The notes under the pieces are model-generated. The model did no database searches, had not been told where the DNA came from, and was given only the letters and a program-made list of their open reading frames with translations. A stretch of DNA of 64,000 nucleotides, from contig BQJC01000001.1 of assembly GCA_021604505.1 (NCBI GenBank), forward strand, positions 894,218-958,217. The letters are read 5' to 3'. The position numbers were made by a program, and so were the translations under genes. Source of the DNA: Nitrospinaceae bacterium. Its GTDB lineage: Bacteria; Nitrospinota; Nitrospinia; Nitrospinales; VA-1. This document shows positions 13,722 to 22,247 of this stretch, one piece after another; within the stretch, counting starts at the first letter, position 1, and each line of letters starts with the position of its first letter.

Positions 13722-15272
13722 TTATCTTTGCAGGTCATACTCAGCCACGCTTTCCAGATAATTTTCTGAGGGAAGAGGCAATATTTTTTCCTTCTTTATC
13801 TGTGTTTCCGGCAGAATCACCCTGAAACAGGAACCCTCTTGAGGAATACTGGATACAATTATATTTCCTCCATGGCGGTTTGTGATTTTTTTGCATATCG
13901 TTAAACCCATTCCGCTTCCTTCATATTCATTTTTCCCATGCAAACGCTCAAAGGGTTTGAATATGCGGTCCAGGTATTTTTCATCAAAACCAATGCCATT
14001 GTCTTTGAAAACAAACTCCCAAAAACCATTCTCAATGGTGCGGGCGCTTATTTCAACGACAGGAGGTTCATCACCTCTTTTGAACTTTATCGCATTCGCA
14101 ACCAGGTTTTGAAACAACTGATGGATTTGAAAGGAATCGACTTGCAGAGTGGGCAAAGGGTCACAGCTTATTTGAGCATTGGATTTACAGATTTTGGTTT
14201 CCAAATTTTCCAATACCCCGGAAAAAACTTTATTCAAGTCGGTTTCTTCAAACGGTTTCGCTTTGGTTCCTACTTTTGAATATTCTAAAAGGTCATCGAT
14301 GAATTGTTTCATTCGTTGTGCGGCATTCTGCATTCGCTCCAGATAATTTTGGCTCTTTTCATCGATGTTGGAAATTTGTGCGGTCAACCGGTCTCCAAAG
14401 GTGATTATTTTGCGCAAAGGCTCCTGAAGGTCATGAGAGGCAATGGTTGCAAAATCGTGCAATTCCTGGTTGCTTCGTTTTAACTCCTTTGAATAAAGCT
14501 TTAAGGACTGTTCCGCAATCCTTCGCTGCTCTATTTCACTTTTCAAAATGGTGTTGGTTGTAGCCAGTTCTTTTTCCCGCTTTTCAATATTAGAAATCAT
14601 TTGGTTAAAACCCATATAAAGCTCGCCAATTTCGTCCTGGCAGTCGTGATTCACCCGGATCGAGTAGTCATTTTTATTCGAGATTTCCTTAGTGGCCTTG
14701 ACCAGGGTAAGAATGGGTTTGGAGAGAATTTTTTGCAGTAAAAATGAAATTGCCAGCGCGACAGCAAAGGTGACCAGAATAATGATTCCAACAATAATAA
14801 GGTATTTTTTTAATACATCGTGATACTCTTTCAAGTCCGCGGAAAGATAGATCTCGCCAATTTTTTGATCCTTCAGGAAAATAGGCCGTTTCAGGCCAAT
14901 TTTACCGCTGTCAATAGTATGCGAAGAGTTTTCTTTGACCGTGGGATTGTACTTGGTTAATTCTTGACCTTCGTAGGTTACGAAAATATTTCCCTTCAAA
15001 TCATAGATAGCGGCATATTGAATGTTTGAATTTTCCTTGAGCGAAGACAGAATCGTGGCAGCCGTCGCCTTGTCATCGAAGTAAACGGCGGCTCTACTGT
15101 TTGCTCCGACCGTTCCTGCCAGAATAGTCAGGTTTTTAAGTATATTCTTCTTGAAAATCTGTAAATCGTTATAAATAAAAAATGTAGAAGAAGTCACCAG
15201 TGTCGCGAACGATACAAACAATAGGACAATGATCAATTTTGTTTTGATCGGAAAAGCGCCAAACTTTTTCAT
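13722..15272 (-). CDS. Membrane sensor histidine kinase (CHASE8-like sensor, HAMP, HisKA, HATPase)
   Basis: 516-residue two-component sensor kinase. Transmembrane helix 1 is near residues 12-33. A periplasmic domain of about 120 residues (GANSRAAVYFDDKATAATIL) resembles CHASE8-type sensors. Transmembrane helix 2 is near 156-180, followed by HAMP, a coiled coil, and a HisKA H-box ASHDLQEPLRK with the phosphorylatable His at about 280. The ATPase domain shows the N-box (NLVANAIKF), DNGIGF and GSGMGLTICKK. No receiver domain is fused and no response regulator lies nearby. The ATG at 15272 is one base past the stop of the yfiR-like gene, so the two are co-translated; a TTG at 15281 is less likely. 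Such kinases are often paired with YfiR-type periplasmic regulators. Confidence 0.85.
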   Translation of the reverse strand: MKKFGAFPIKTKLIIVLLFVSFATLVTSSTFFIYNDLQIFKKNILKNLTILAGTVGANSRAAVYFDDKATAATILSSLKENSNIQYAAIYDLKGNIFVTYEGQELTKYNPTVKENSSHTIDSGKIGLKRPIFLKDQKIGEIYLSADLKEYHDVLKKYLIIVGIIILVTFAVALAISFLLQKILSKPILTLVKATKEISNKNDYSIRVNHDCQDEIGELYMGFNQMISNIEKREKELATTNTILKSEIEQRRIAEQSLKLYSKELKRSNQELHDFATIASHDLQEPLRKIITFGDRLTAQISNIDEKSQNYLERMQNAAQRMKQFIDDLLEYSKVGTKAKPFEETDLNKVFSGVLENLETKICKSNAQISCDPLPTLQVDSFQIHQLFQNLVANAIKFKRGDEPPVVEISARTIENGFWEFVFKDNGIGFDEKYLDRIFKPFERLHGKNEYEGSGMGLTICKKITNRHGGNIIVSSIPQEGSCFRVILPETQIKKEKILPLPSENYLESVAEYDLQR

Positions 15273-15273
15273 T

Positions 15274-15843
15274 TTAATCAATCCTCACCACATCCAGCGC
15301 CAGATTGAGTAGTTCCGAACTGACCATAATTCCTGAACGTTCGAAGGCGGATCGATTGATCTCAAAATGCATCCTGTTATTTACTTTTTTGAAGTTGATC
15401 GCCACTAACGAGTGGGTGATTTCATCGGCTTCTGTCACCACCAGGGTGGGAGCATTTTTTATTTCACCGGCCAACTGATCCATTTCAGGTTTGTCCAGAA
15501 AACTGGTGTAGATGAGGTGGCAGGTGCCAAGGCGGTCAAGTGGGACATGGCGTCGGACAAGGATTTCCCTTCTTAAGATCCCGTGATCGTTAATATAGTC
15601 AAAAATATCGCCAAACTCTTCTTCTCCGTGAAGACAAATATTAAGAGGCTCCTCACCCTGTGTTGAACTATAAAATTCAGGCCATCGAATAAAATTTGAA
15701 AACTTCAAAATAAGGCCGGCTTTGATGGTGGGCTCACGATCAATGTTTTGATCGGCAAAAACCGAACCCGAACTCAAAGGGTTGCTCGGCAGGAGAAAGG
15801 CGAAAAGAAGATAGCCGGCTAATTTTGAATATTTTTTAAGCAT
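15274..15843 (-). CDS. YfiR-family (DUF4154) periplasmic protein
   Basis: 189 residues with an N-terminal signal (YLLFAFLLPSNPLSSGSVFA) and the conserved YfiR-domain pattern: IKAGLILKFSNFIRWPE at the start, LNICLHGEEEFG, the LGTCHLIYTSF strand, TLVVTEADEITHSLVAINF, and NRMHFEINRSAFERSGIMVS through LLNLALDV at the end. YfiR in Pseudomonas is a periplasmic repressor of the membrane diguanylate cyclase YfiN. In many other bacteria DUF4154 proteins are co-encoded with sensor kinases and TonB receptors, as here. It likely modulates the sensory domain of the adjoining kinase. Confidence 0.85.
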   Translation of the reverse strand: MLKKYSKLAGYLLFAFLLPSNPLSSGSVFADQNIDREPTIKAGLILKFSNFIRWPEFYSSTQGEEPLNICLHGEEEFGDIFDYINDHGILRREILVRRHVPLDRLGTCHLIYTSFLDKPEMDQLAGEIKNAPTLVVTEADEITHSLVAINFKKVNNRMHFEINRSAFERSGIMVSSELLNLALDVVRID

Positions 15844-16133
15844 AGAAAAAACTCTTGTGAGGTGTCCTGTTATTAATTGAAAAAGTATACCGGTATTTAA
15901 ATAAAAGGATTTACTCTATTATTATAACAAGACTGATCGTCAGATATCTAATAAACAATTAATAATCAATCGATTATAAGCAGGTGTCGGGGCGGCTTTT
16001 GGCAGGGAAGCAGGGGTTTTTCAAAGCAAAAGCCCTGTTGAAAATACCCTGTCTGGGGTAGCGGGCAGGAGCCAGAAAAATGAAAAAAATCTTCAGACCC
16101 CCTTTGTGATTGAGTCATAAGCGATGACATCTA

Positions 16134-17000
16134 TTAAAAGACAGCGGATGGAAAGTAGACGCCTTGGGGTTCGTCATAGTGACCCAGCGACATGATAGTG
16201 AGGGGTTTTAACACTCGAAAGCCCTCTTTCAGGCACCACCGAAATAGATCCGAGTGACGGACTGGCAAAAGAAAAGAAAAAGACTCCGAAGTCAATTTTC
16301 CTATTCCCAGGATAAGCGCTTTCATATCTTCATCTGTTTTTGCCACACAATGGTTTGTCATCCGGGAGGTCATTGATGAAGCATAGGCGGTTAAGTCATT
16401 CCCACGTATCACGCCAAATGGCGAAAAATATTTAACCGCGGTTTCAATTTCTTGAGTTCGCTCAAAACCAAAAACTTCAGCGCAAATCTTGGCGCACCGT
16501 TTGACCTCTCTTATAGTCAGTGGTTTAACATTAAACCCTTGAGTAAAAACCGGGTTTTTGGGTTTTCCCTCTATCAAAAGCAGCGAATCTTTAACATCAA
16601 AGCCTAATGAAGTGTAAAGAGATATCGCCTCTGTATTAGAGGTTTCCTGAATCAGGCGAATTCCCATGGAATTTTTTGCTCTATCCATTGTCTTTCCCAT
16701 AAGCAGCCTGCCAATCCCACGATTTTGCAAGTCGGGATCAACGGCTAAGGGTCCGACACTGCGGATAGGGTGACCTTCATGCAAAAAGTTACATCCAACC
16801 ACCGAACCGTCCATTTCAGCCACCAAACTGAAAACCGAACCATTCATAATAAACATGCTGGTGATTTGCGTAGCGGTTTTAACCGAAGGAAAATCACAAG
16901 GAAATCCATGCCGGTCAGATACCCCTTTGAAACTTTCATAAATAATGCGGCCACAGGTTTCAGCATCCGCAGGGGTCGCTTGCCGGATTTCAATTTTCAT
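16134..17000 (-). CDS. GNAT-family N-acetyltransferase, two-domain
   Basis: 288 residues. The N-terminal GNAT domain has strand 1 (IEIRQATPADAETCGRIIYE), the acetyl-CoA pyrophosphate loop VDPDLQNRGIGRLLMGKTMD at about 92-111 (Q-x-x-G-x-G pattern), and the C-terminal NTEAISLYTSLGF motif near 123-135. A second, degenerate GNAT-like half follows (VKPLTIREVKRCAKICAEVF onward). The substrate is not predictable. It lies between the TonB-receptor gene (44 bases upstream) and the yfiR-like gene (290 bases downstream), all on the minus strand. Confidence 0.85.
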   Translation of the reverse strand: MKIEIRQATPADAETCGRIIYESFKGVSDRHGFPCDFPSVKTATQITSMFIMNGSVFSLVAEMDGSVVGCNFLHEGHPIRSVGPLAVDPDLQNRGIGRLLMGKTMDRAKNSMGIRLIQETSNTEAISLYTSLGFDVKDSLLLIEGKPKNPVFTQGFNVKPLTIREVKRCAKICAEVFGFERTQEIETAVKYFSPFGVIRGNDLTAYASSMTSRMTNHCVAKTDEDMKALILGIGKLTSESFSFLLPVRHSDLFRWCLKEGFRVLKPLTIMSLGHYDEPQGVYFPSAVF

Positions 17001-17044
17001 ATCTATTTTTTAATCGGAAGAGAAGGAATCTTTTAGATTTCTAA

Positions 17045-19156
17045 TCATTTGGAGTTCAATGCGAAGTTATACGTGGCCTTGACATAAAAACTACGCTCCG
17101 TCTCGGTTGGTTTTTCCAAAAGCTCGGTAAGCTCTAAATGACTATCATCCAATATATTCTGGCCTACAAGGGATAGTTCGAAACTTTTTGTTGGACGCCA
17201 TCCCAGGCGCAAGTCCACCCGGCTGTATCCTGGTATTTTCCGGACTGAATTTTTGCTCACGTAGTAGAATAACGTGTCAAATTCCAGGTCATAGGGCAGG
17301 TTCAAATAAGAGCGCAGGTTATAAATATGCTCGGGTTCTCCCTCCGCATCAAGGTCGCCTTCACCGGTAGGAGCCTGCGGGAAAGCTAAGCCGCTCTCTG
17401 ACGGACGAAGATCAATTTTTGTGAAAGTATAACTTCCGGAAAGGCGCCAGTTTTCCAGGGGCTGCCATTGAGCACTCAGTTCCACACCAAAGACCTCTCC
17501 TTCTAAAACATTGTCGTTAAAGGCCGTCAATTGCAGGTGTGGAATGGGGGCGGCATTGAAAGTCGTTGCACCCGTATTGACGCTTTCAATAATTCCGTTG
17601 TAATCAAAATAGTAACCCGTTATGTCAAAGTTGAGTTCAGGTTTAGGTTTGAAGCGGTAACCCGCTTCATACGCGATCAATTCCTCCGCATTGGTTCTTT
17701 CATCGTTATTTTCCTTGATCAGGAGCGGTAACGGAAGGGTAGGGGGCGCCGCCGGAACTAAAGCGCGGTTGGCAACAGCACGTTCCTCAGTAATGCTTGG
17801 GGTTCTTACAGCACGGGAAACGGCGGCCCAGAATGTATTTTTAGGATCAGGGGTCCAGGCCGTGCGGATGTTTGGCTGGACTTCAATACCCGTAAACTCG
17901 TTATATTCAAGTTTGGTGCCGAGGATTAAATTCCAGCGATCTGGCACCATCGTAAATTCATCGTGGAAAAAAACGCCAAAAAGGTTGGTCCCTTGATTTG
18001 GAAGAGTAAGAATATTGGTTTGCTTAAAATCGAAATAGGAATATCGATAACTCAAACCCCAGATAAAGTTATGTCTTTTTCCTATCAGGAAATTATGTTG
18101 AAAGTCCAGATCCACCTGGTCCTCTGTGTTGGCATTTGGCAGATTGGACCGGCGTTCTAATCTGTCAAAATAAGCCTGGAACTGGAACGACGAGGAGTCT
18201 TTCATTTTTCGGGTCCAGCGCGAAAGGATATTGGTCCCTTTATGAATATTGCTCCCTTGAAAAGGGAGGGACCCGGCAGTCAAGGAAACAAACCTGCTCG
18301 AAAAATCCAGTCCGGCATCCAGATTGTAGTAATCCCCCTGAAGAGTAAAGTTGTCCCTTGGGTTTATCTGCCAATCCGACCGGAATCCTCCCTGTCCCAT
18401 TTGTTTGTCGTCGATGGCCTGCGTTCCATCGGTTTTTTTACCCTCGTCCCGGTCGCGGTATTTGCCATAGATTCGATAGGAGAAATCCTTTCCAACTTTT
18501 CCCCCATATCGAAGCGTGGCAAACCCGTTTTCTTCAGTGCCACTGCCTCCCGAAATGAAGCCATCCTGAGTTTCCAGTGACGACCTGGTAATGATATTGA
18601 TCACCCCGGCGACCGCGTTGGCACCCCACAGCGAGGCGCCCGGCCCACGAATCACTTCGATTCTATCGACATCTTCCAATACGGTGTCCTGGCCAATCCA
18701 GAAGACACCGGAAGCGGACGGGCTGTAAACCGTTCTCCCGTCAATCATAACAAGCAATTTATCCGAACCCAATCTCCTGTTAAATCCCCTTATAGAAATC
18801 GCATATCGATTTTGATTTATTTTCGATACCTGCACACCGGGAACAATTCGCAACGCTTCCATTATATTGACAGCGCCTGTCCGGCGAATATCCTCTTGAG
18901 TGATCACATAAATCGCCGAAGCCGTCTCATGGAGCAACTGCGGCCTTTTACTAACGGTGGTGACAATGACATCGGTCTGCATCAATTCCCGAATGTCGCG
19001 GCTAAGGATCTCGAGCTGTTCTTCGGACAAACCTGCTGTATTGTTTGCGCCTGCCTCTTTGACAGAAGGCGACGGAAACATGGAGGAGATAAGAATCGAA
19101 AGGAAAAAAATTCGCAAAAAAAAGACTTTTTGGGCTTTGTTTTGCGGGGAGGTCAT
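17045..19156 (-). CDS. TonB-dependent outer-membrane receptor
   Basis: 703 residues. After a signal sequence comes a short N-terminal extension (LSEEQLEILSRDIRELM), then a plug domain with VTTVSKRPQLLHETASAIYV, QEDIRRTGAVNIMEALRIVP, the IDGRTVYSP motif and VDRIEVIRGPGASLWGANAV, which identify the family clearly. A 22-strand barrel follows, ending with the short aromatic terminal strand (KATYNFALNSK). The ligand is not determinable; this subfamily often occurs with YfiR proteins and sensor kinases as here. Transcribed divergently from the RiPP operon, with 344 bases between. Confidence 0.92.
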   Translation of the reverse strand: MTSPQNKAQKVFFLRIFFLSILISSMFPSPSVKEAGANNTAGLSEEQLEILSRDIRELMQTDVIVTTVSKRPQLLHETASAIYVITQEDIRRTGAVNIMEALRIVPGVQVSKINQNRYAISIRGFNRRLGSDKLLVMIDGRTVYSPSASGVFWIGQDTVLEDVDRIEVIRGPGASLWGANAVAGVINIITRSSLETQDGFISGGSGTEENGFATLRYGGKVGKDFSYRIYGKYRDRDEGKKTDGTQAIDDKQMGQGGFRSDWQINPRDNFTLQGDYYNLDAGLDFSSRFVSLTAGSLPFQGSNIHKGTNILSRWTRKMKDSSSFQFQAYFDRLERRSNLPNANTEDQVDLDFQHNFLIGKRHNFIWGLSYRYSYFDFKQTNILTLPNQGTNLFGVFFHDEFTMVPDRWNLILGTKLEYNEFTGIEVQPNIRTAWTPDPKNTFWAAVSRAVRTPSITEERAVANRALVPAAPPTLPLPLLIKENNDERTNAEELIAYEAGYRFKPKPELNFDITGYYFDYNGIIESVNTGATTFNAAPIPHLQLTAFNDNVLEGEVFGVELSAQWQPLENWRLSGSYTFTKIDLRPSESGLAFPQAPTGEGDLDAEGEPEHIYNLRSYLNLPYDLEFDTLFYYVSKNSVRKIPGYSRVDLRLGWRPTKSFELSLVGQNILDDSHLELTELLEKPTETERSFYVKATYNFALNSK

Positions 19157-19500
19157 AAATAAAAAAACAGTAAACTAATAAATATAGGAAGGCTGATAAA
19201 AGCGGCACCAAGCGCCCACATCATACAACAATTTCGAGGATTCGAATTAATTTTTTGCCCTATAGGGTTAAAAAATAAAAGATAGAAATTTTTTTATTCG
19301 AGTAGCCGAATATCCTTATTTCCAAACACCCTGTCCCCCGCGCAATTTGGGAATGACCTGTATTCTGAAAAAAACCCCCTGATTTTCCGGGGATTATGCT
19401 TGAATTTTGGGTGGACTGTTAAAATATTTTGTGTTATTAAGAGGAAAATAGGAACAACTCCTAAAGACCTTAAACGAGAGTAAAACAGAGGAGGCTCGTA
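19157..19500. promoter_or_regulatory. Divergent intergenic region with candidate RiPP-operon promoter
   Basis: This stretch serves the TonB-receptor operon (minus) and the RiPP operon (plus). For the plus strand a possible sigma70-type pair is TTGAAT at 19400-19405 and AATATT at 19423-19428, with 17-base spacing. GAGGAGG immediately before the precursor ATG is a near-perfect ribosome-binding site. No riboswitch was recognised. The promoter is a visual match only. Confidence 0.3.
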
Positions 19501-19701
19501 ATGGTACATGCAGATTTTCAAGAAGCGATTAAGCAATTGTCTACCGATGAAGAGTACAGAGAGGCATTGGATTCAAACGTTGAGTACGGTATGAATGAAA
19601 AGGGGCTGTTGGCAATCAGATCCATTGACCCCATTAGTATTCAAAAGGAAGAATTTCGACCCGTCGCATGGTGCTGCACTTGTTATTTTGCGGCTGAATA
19701 A
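19501..19701 (+). CDS. Azole-RiPP precursor peptide with WCCTC core
   Basis: 66 residues, ATG preceded by a strong GAGGAGG site. Residues 1-52 look like a leader: charged and probably helical in the first half (DFQEAIKQLSTDEEYREALD), reminiscent in style of Nif11/NHLP leaders, with no cysteine. The last 14 residues (RPVAWCCTCYFAAE) contain all three cysteines (58, 59, 61) plus Thr60, giving four adjacent heterocyclisable residues. It sits immediately upstream of an E1-like partner, a YcaO cyclodehydratase and a SagB-type dehydrogenase, the expected set for converting Cys/Thr to azoles. The likely product has a contiguous thiazole/oxazole block. The leader cleavage site is unknown; no obvious GG or protease motif is present. 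No named precursor family was recognised. Confidence 0.85.
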   Translation: MVHADFQEAIKQLSTDEEYREALDSNVEYGMNEKGLLAIRSIDPISIQKEEFRPVAWCCTCYFAAE

Positions 19702-19709
19702 TTAGAAAT

Positions 19710-19759
19710 CCGGTTTGAAATTTTACTTTTAAGAAGAAAATTTTCATGATTTCAAACGG
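19710..19759 (+). promoter_or_regulatory. Stem-loop between RiPP precursor and modification genes
   Basis: GTTTGAAAT at 19713-19721 pairs perfectly with ATTTCAAAC at 19749-19757, and flanking CC/GG can extend the stem. The loop is about 27 bases and A/T-rich, followed by a loosely T-rich stretch. In RiPP operons such structures after the precursor gene often attenuate transcription or protect the precursor mRNA so that substrate exceeds enzymes; that role is inferred. Confidence 0.5.
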
Positions 19760-19798
19760 TTGATTGTCTGTTTCTTTACGGGTTCGAGGAGAGGGTAA

Positions 19799-20860
19799 AT
19801 GCTATCTGCGGTAAAGTATGCGACCATTTCCTTGCCCCGAAAGCCTAGACTTGCGCCGTGGATCCGTTTTGTCGATCTCGGAAATGACCGGCTTCAGCTG
19901 AGGGGAACGGAGTTTTCCTATACTCTAAAGCACGATCTTTTTATCAAGGCTTTAGAATCGATCAGTCCTTTGTTGAACGGTGAGCATAGCGTAGATGAAA
20001 TTGCGTCATCCGGCGGCCAGACTTATCTGCCAACCACCATTACCTTCCTGCTTAAGATGTTGCGAGCCAACGGTCTTTTGCAGGAAGGGGATGTCCTTCC
20101 TCCCGATCCCCTCACTCCAGAGGACCTGAGCCGTCACGATAATCTCGTACAGTTTTTGTCGCATTACGTTTCAAACCCAGTTGGATCGTTAGCCTTATTG
20201 AAAGGGGCAAAAGTCGCGGTAGTCGGTTCCCCCTCATTAAAGGCCTGTGTTCAGGAATCTTTATCCGGCAGTGGCATCGACTCTTCTCTCGAACTTCAGC
20301 ACATTCTCGATAAGTCCCAGAGCAACAATGATTTAAGTTTGGACCATTCCATCAAAAACCTGGATTATCTCATTGTCTGCGAAGAAACCCCTGATCCAAA
20401 GCTTTGCAAAAGGATAAACTCCCTATGCCTCAAACACGGCGTTCGTTGGGCTCGAGTTGCCCTGGAGGGGACCAAAGCTATTTTAGGACCCACCGTCATA
20501 CCGCATCAGTCCGCCTGCTTTGTTTGCTATGAAAAAAGAATCGATTCAAACATATCCGAGCTGGAAGACCATGTCGCTTATCGAAACCACCTGGAATCTT
20601 CTGAAACCCTTCAAAATGAAGGAATTATTTCACCATTGAATTCGGTGCTTGCGGGGCAGATGGCCCTGGAGCTGGTTCGCTTGATTACAGGATTTGCGCC
20701 GCCAAAAACCATCGGCCGCTTTTATGAGTTCAGCGCCGTATCGCCTGCCGTGGTCGGGCATGAAGTTCTGCGCCTTCCCCGTTGCCCTGCGTGTATTTTA
20801 CCCAGCCCAAAGAAGGAAGCCTGGGACAGTACAATTTTTCTATCTAAAGAAATATCTTGA
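19799..20860 (+). CDS. TOMM cyclodehydratase partner: E1-like (ThiF-fold) leader-binding protein
   Basis: 353 residues. The first 95 residues look like a winged-helix RRE module (FIKALESISPLLNGEHSVDE, then a helix FLLKMLRANGLLQEG) that would bind the leader. Residues of about 133-330 have the degenerate ThiF/E1 Rossmann fold (KGAKVAVVGSPSLKACVQES), without an obvious adenylation triad. Two CxxC pairs (Cys240/243 in CFVCYEKR and Cys329/332 in CPAC) form the expected structural zinc site. Such proteins deliver the precursor to the YcaO enzyme and stimulate ATP-dependent cyclisation. Good ribosome-binding site (GAGGAGAGGG) before the ATG; the gene ends by overlapping the YcaO start (TTGA). Confidence 0.88.
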   Translation: MLSAVKYATISLPRKPRLAPWIRFVDLGNDRLQLRGTEFSYTLKHDLFIKALESISPLLNGEHSVDEIASSGGQTYLPTTITFLLKMLRANGLLQEGDVLPPDPLTPEDLSRHDNLVQFLSHYVSNPVGSLALLKGAKVAVVGSPSLKACVQESLSGSGIDSSLELQHILDKSQSNNDLSLDHSIKNLDYLIVCEETPDPKLCKRINSLCLKHGVRWARVALEGTKAILGPTVIPHQSACFVCYEKRIDSNISELEDHVAYRNHLESSETLQNEGIISPLNSVLAGQMALELVRLITGFAPPKTIGRFYEFSAVSPAVVGHEVLRLPRCPACILPSPKKEAWDSTIFLSKEIS

Positions 20861-22227
20861 AAGACAACCGGCCGATTTCCCTCAGGACGCTCAAAGAGGG
20901 GCCTGAGATTTCCCTGTCAGAAAGCATCGAACGTGCCGGAAGATTGGTCAGTGACCGGGTTGGAGTCATCTCAAAAGTCGACCTTGAAGAACTTTTCCCG
21001 GGTGAGCCCGACGTTTACTCCGCTCACAGTGAACCCGCCAACGTTTCGGTGTTGTGTGGCCAGGAAGCTTTGAACCATGGAGATGCCGCTTCCATCACTC
21101 CGGACCGCGCCATCATCAAAGCGGTGGGGGAAAGTGTAGAGCGGTATTGCTCCGGGCAGTACGACCTGGACGATTTGGTGCTGACAACTTTTGAAGAGAT
21201 AGAATGGGAGGCCGTCGATCCGCAAACCTTCGCCCTTTACAGCGAAAAACAGTATGCGCAGGAAAATTTTCCCTTCCAGCCCTTGACGCCCAAAACCCCG
21301 TTGCGCTGGACAGAGGGACATTCCCTGCGGGACGATATTCCCAGATGGGTACCGGCAGGGTTTGTGTACGTTCCCTATTTATTCAGCGATCCTGAGGAAA
21401 CGCCTTTTTTTAATCCCATATCGACCGGCCTGGCATGCGGACCCGATACCGCGTGGGCTTTGTACAAGAGCATCCTGGAAGTGATCGAGCGCGATACCTT
21501 CATGCTCGTCTGGAAGAATCGCCTGAGCGCCCGGCGCATGGACCCGTGGAGTTCCAGCGATCCGTTTGTGCACCAATTGTTGAACGTATTGGAATATGTG
21601 CCATTGGATTGTCAGGTCTTTCACCTAACCTCAAACATCAACGTGCCCGTTATGATTGTGGTTCTAAAAAGTTCCACGGCAGTTCCCTACACCACCCTGG
21701 GAATAGGGGCCGACCTGGACCCTGACCGGGCGTTGATTCAAGCGTTAGAGGAGGCCTACCTGACCTTCCTCGGAATGACCCGGTTCGCCAAGATGAAAAA
21801 GGATTTTCAGCCGGAGCCCGATTTCCGGGACATCAAAACCCCGACCCTGCATGCCCTGGCGCACGCCGTCTGCCCGGAACTTGGTTCCTCACTGGACTTT
21901 CTGACATCTTCGGATACCCAACTTTCCTTCGACGCCATTCCCAACCTGGCCAGCGGCAGTAAAGTGGAAAATGTAAAAACATTGGTGAAAATGCTTGCCG
22001 ATAAAGGTTTCGATGTCATCAGCTACGATCTCACGACATCGGATGTTGACGAAGTGGGTTTCAAAGTCGTCCGTTCCGTTATCCCGGGGATGCAGCCGCT
22101 GGACATCAATCATGCCAGAAGATACCAGGGAGGCAGAAGGTTGTATGAAGTCCCGGTGCAAATGGGTCTTTTAGAAAAACCAAACAGTGAGGCGGACTTG
22201 AATCCCTATCCGCACCCGTTTCCATAA
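20857..22227 (+). CDS. YcaO-domain azoline-forming cyclodehydratase
   Basis: 456 residues. YcaO enzymes use ATP to phosphorylate the peptide amide oxygen during Cys/Ser/Thr cyclisation. The ATP/Mg-binding acidic motifs are visible: GESVERYCSG with Glu92 and Glu95, STGLACGPDTAWALYKSILE leading to EVIERD with Glu208 and Glu211, and a later QALEEAYLTF. The C-terminus ends PYPHPFP, giving the PxPxP tail (Pro452, 454, 456) typical of azoline-forming YcaOs and needed for catalysis in studied members. The start is a TTG overlapping the TGA of the E1-like gene, indicating translational coupling; no better in-frame start is seen. Together with its neighbours it should install thiazolines and oxazolines on the 19501 peptide. 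Confidence 0.93.
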   Translation: MKDNRPISLRTLKEGPEISLSESIERAGRLVSDRVGVISKVDLEELFPGEPDVYSAHSEPANVSVLCGQEALNHGDAASITPDRAIIKAVGESVERYCSGQYDLDDLVLTTFEEIEWEAVDPQTFALYSEKQYAQENFPFQPLTPKTPLRWTEGHSLRDDIPRWVPAGFVYVPYLFSDPEETPFFNPISTGLACGPDTAWALYKSILEVIERDTFMLVWKNRLSARRMDPWSSSDPFVHQLLNVLEYVPLDCQVFHLTSNINVPVMIVVLKSSTAVPYTTLGIGADLDPDRALIQALEEAYLTFLGMTRFAKMKKDFQPEPDFRDIKTPTLHALAHAVCPELGSSLDFLTSSDTQLSFDAIPNLASGSKVENVKTLVKMLADKGFDVISYDLTTSDVDEVGFKVVRSVIPGMQPLDINHARRYQGGRRLYEVPVQMGLLEKPNSEADLNPYPHPFP

Positions 22228-22247
22228 CCAGATAAGGATCGATAACG

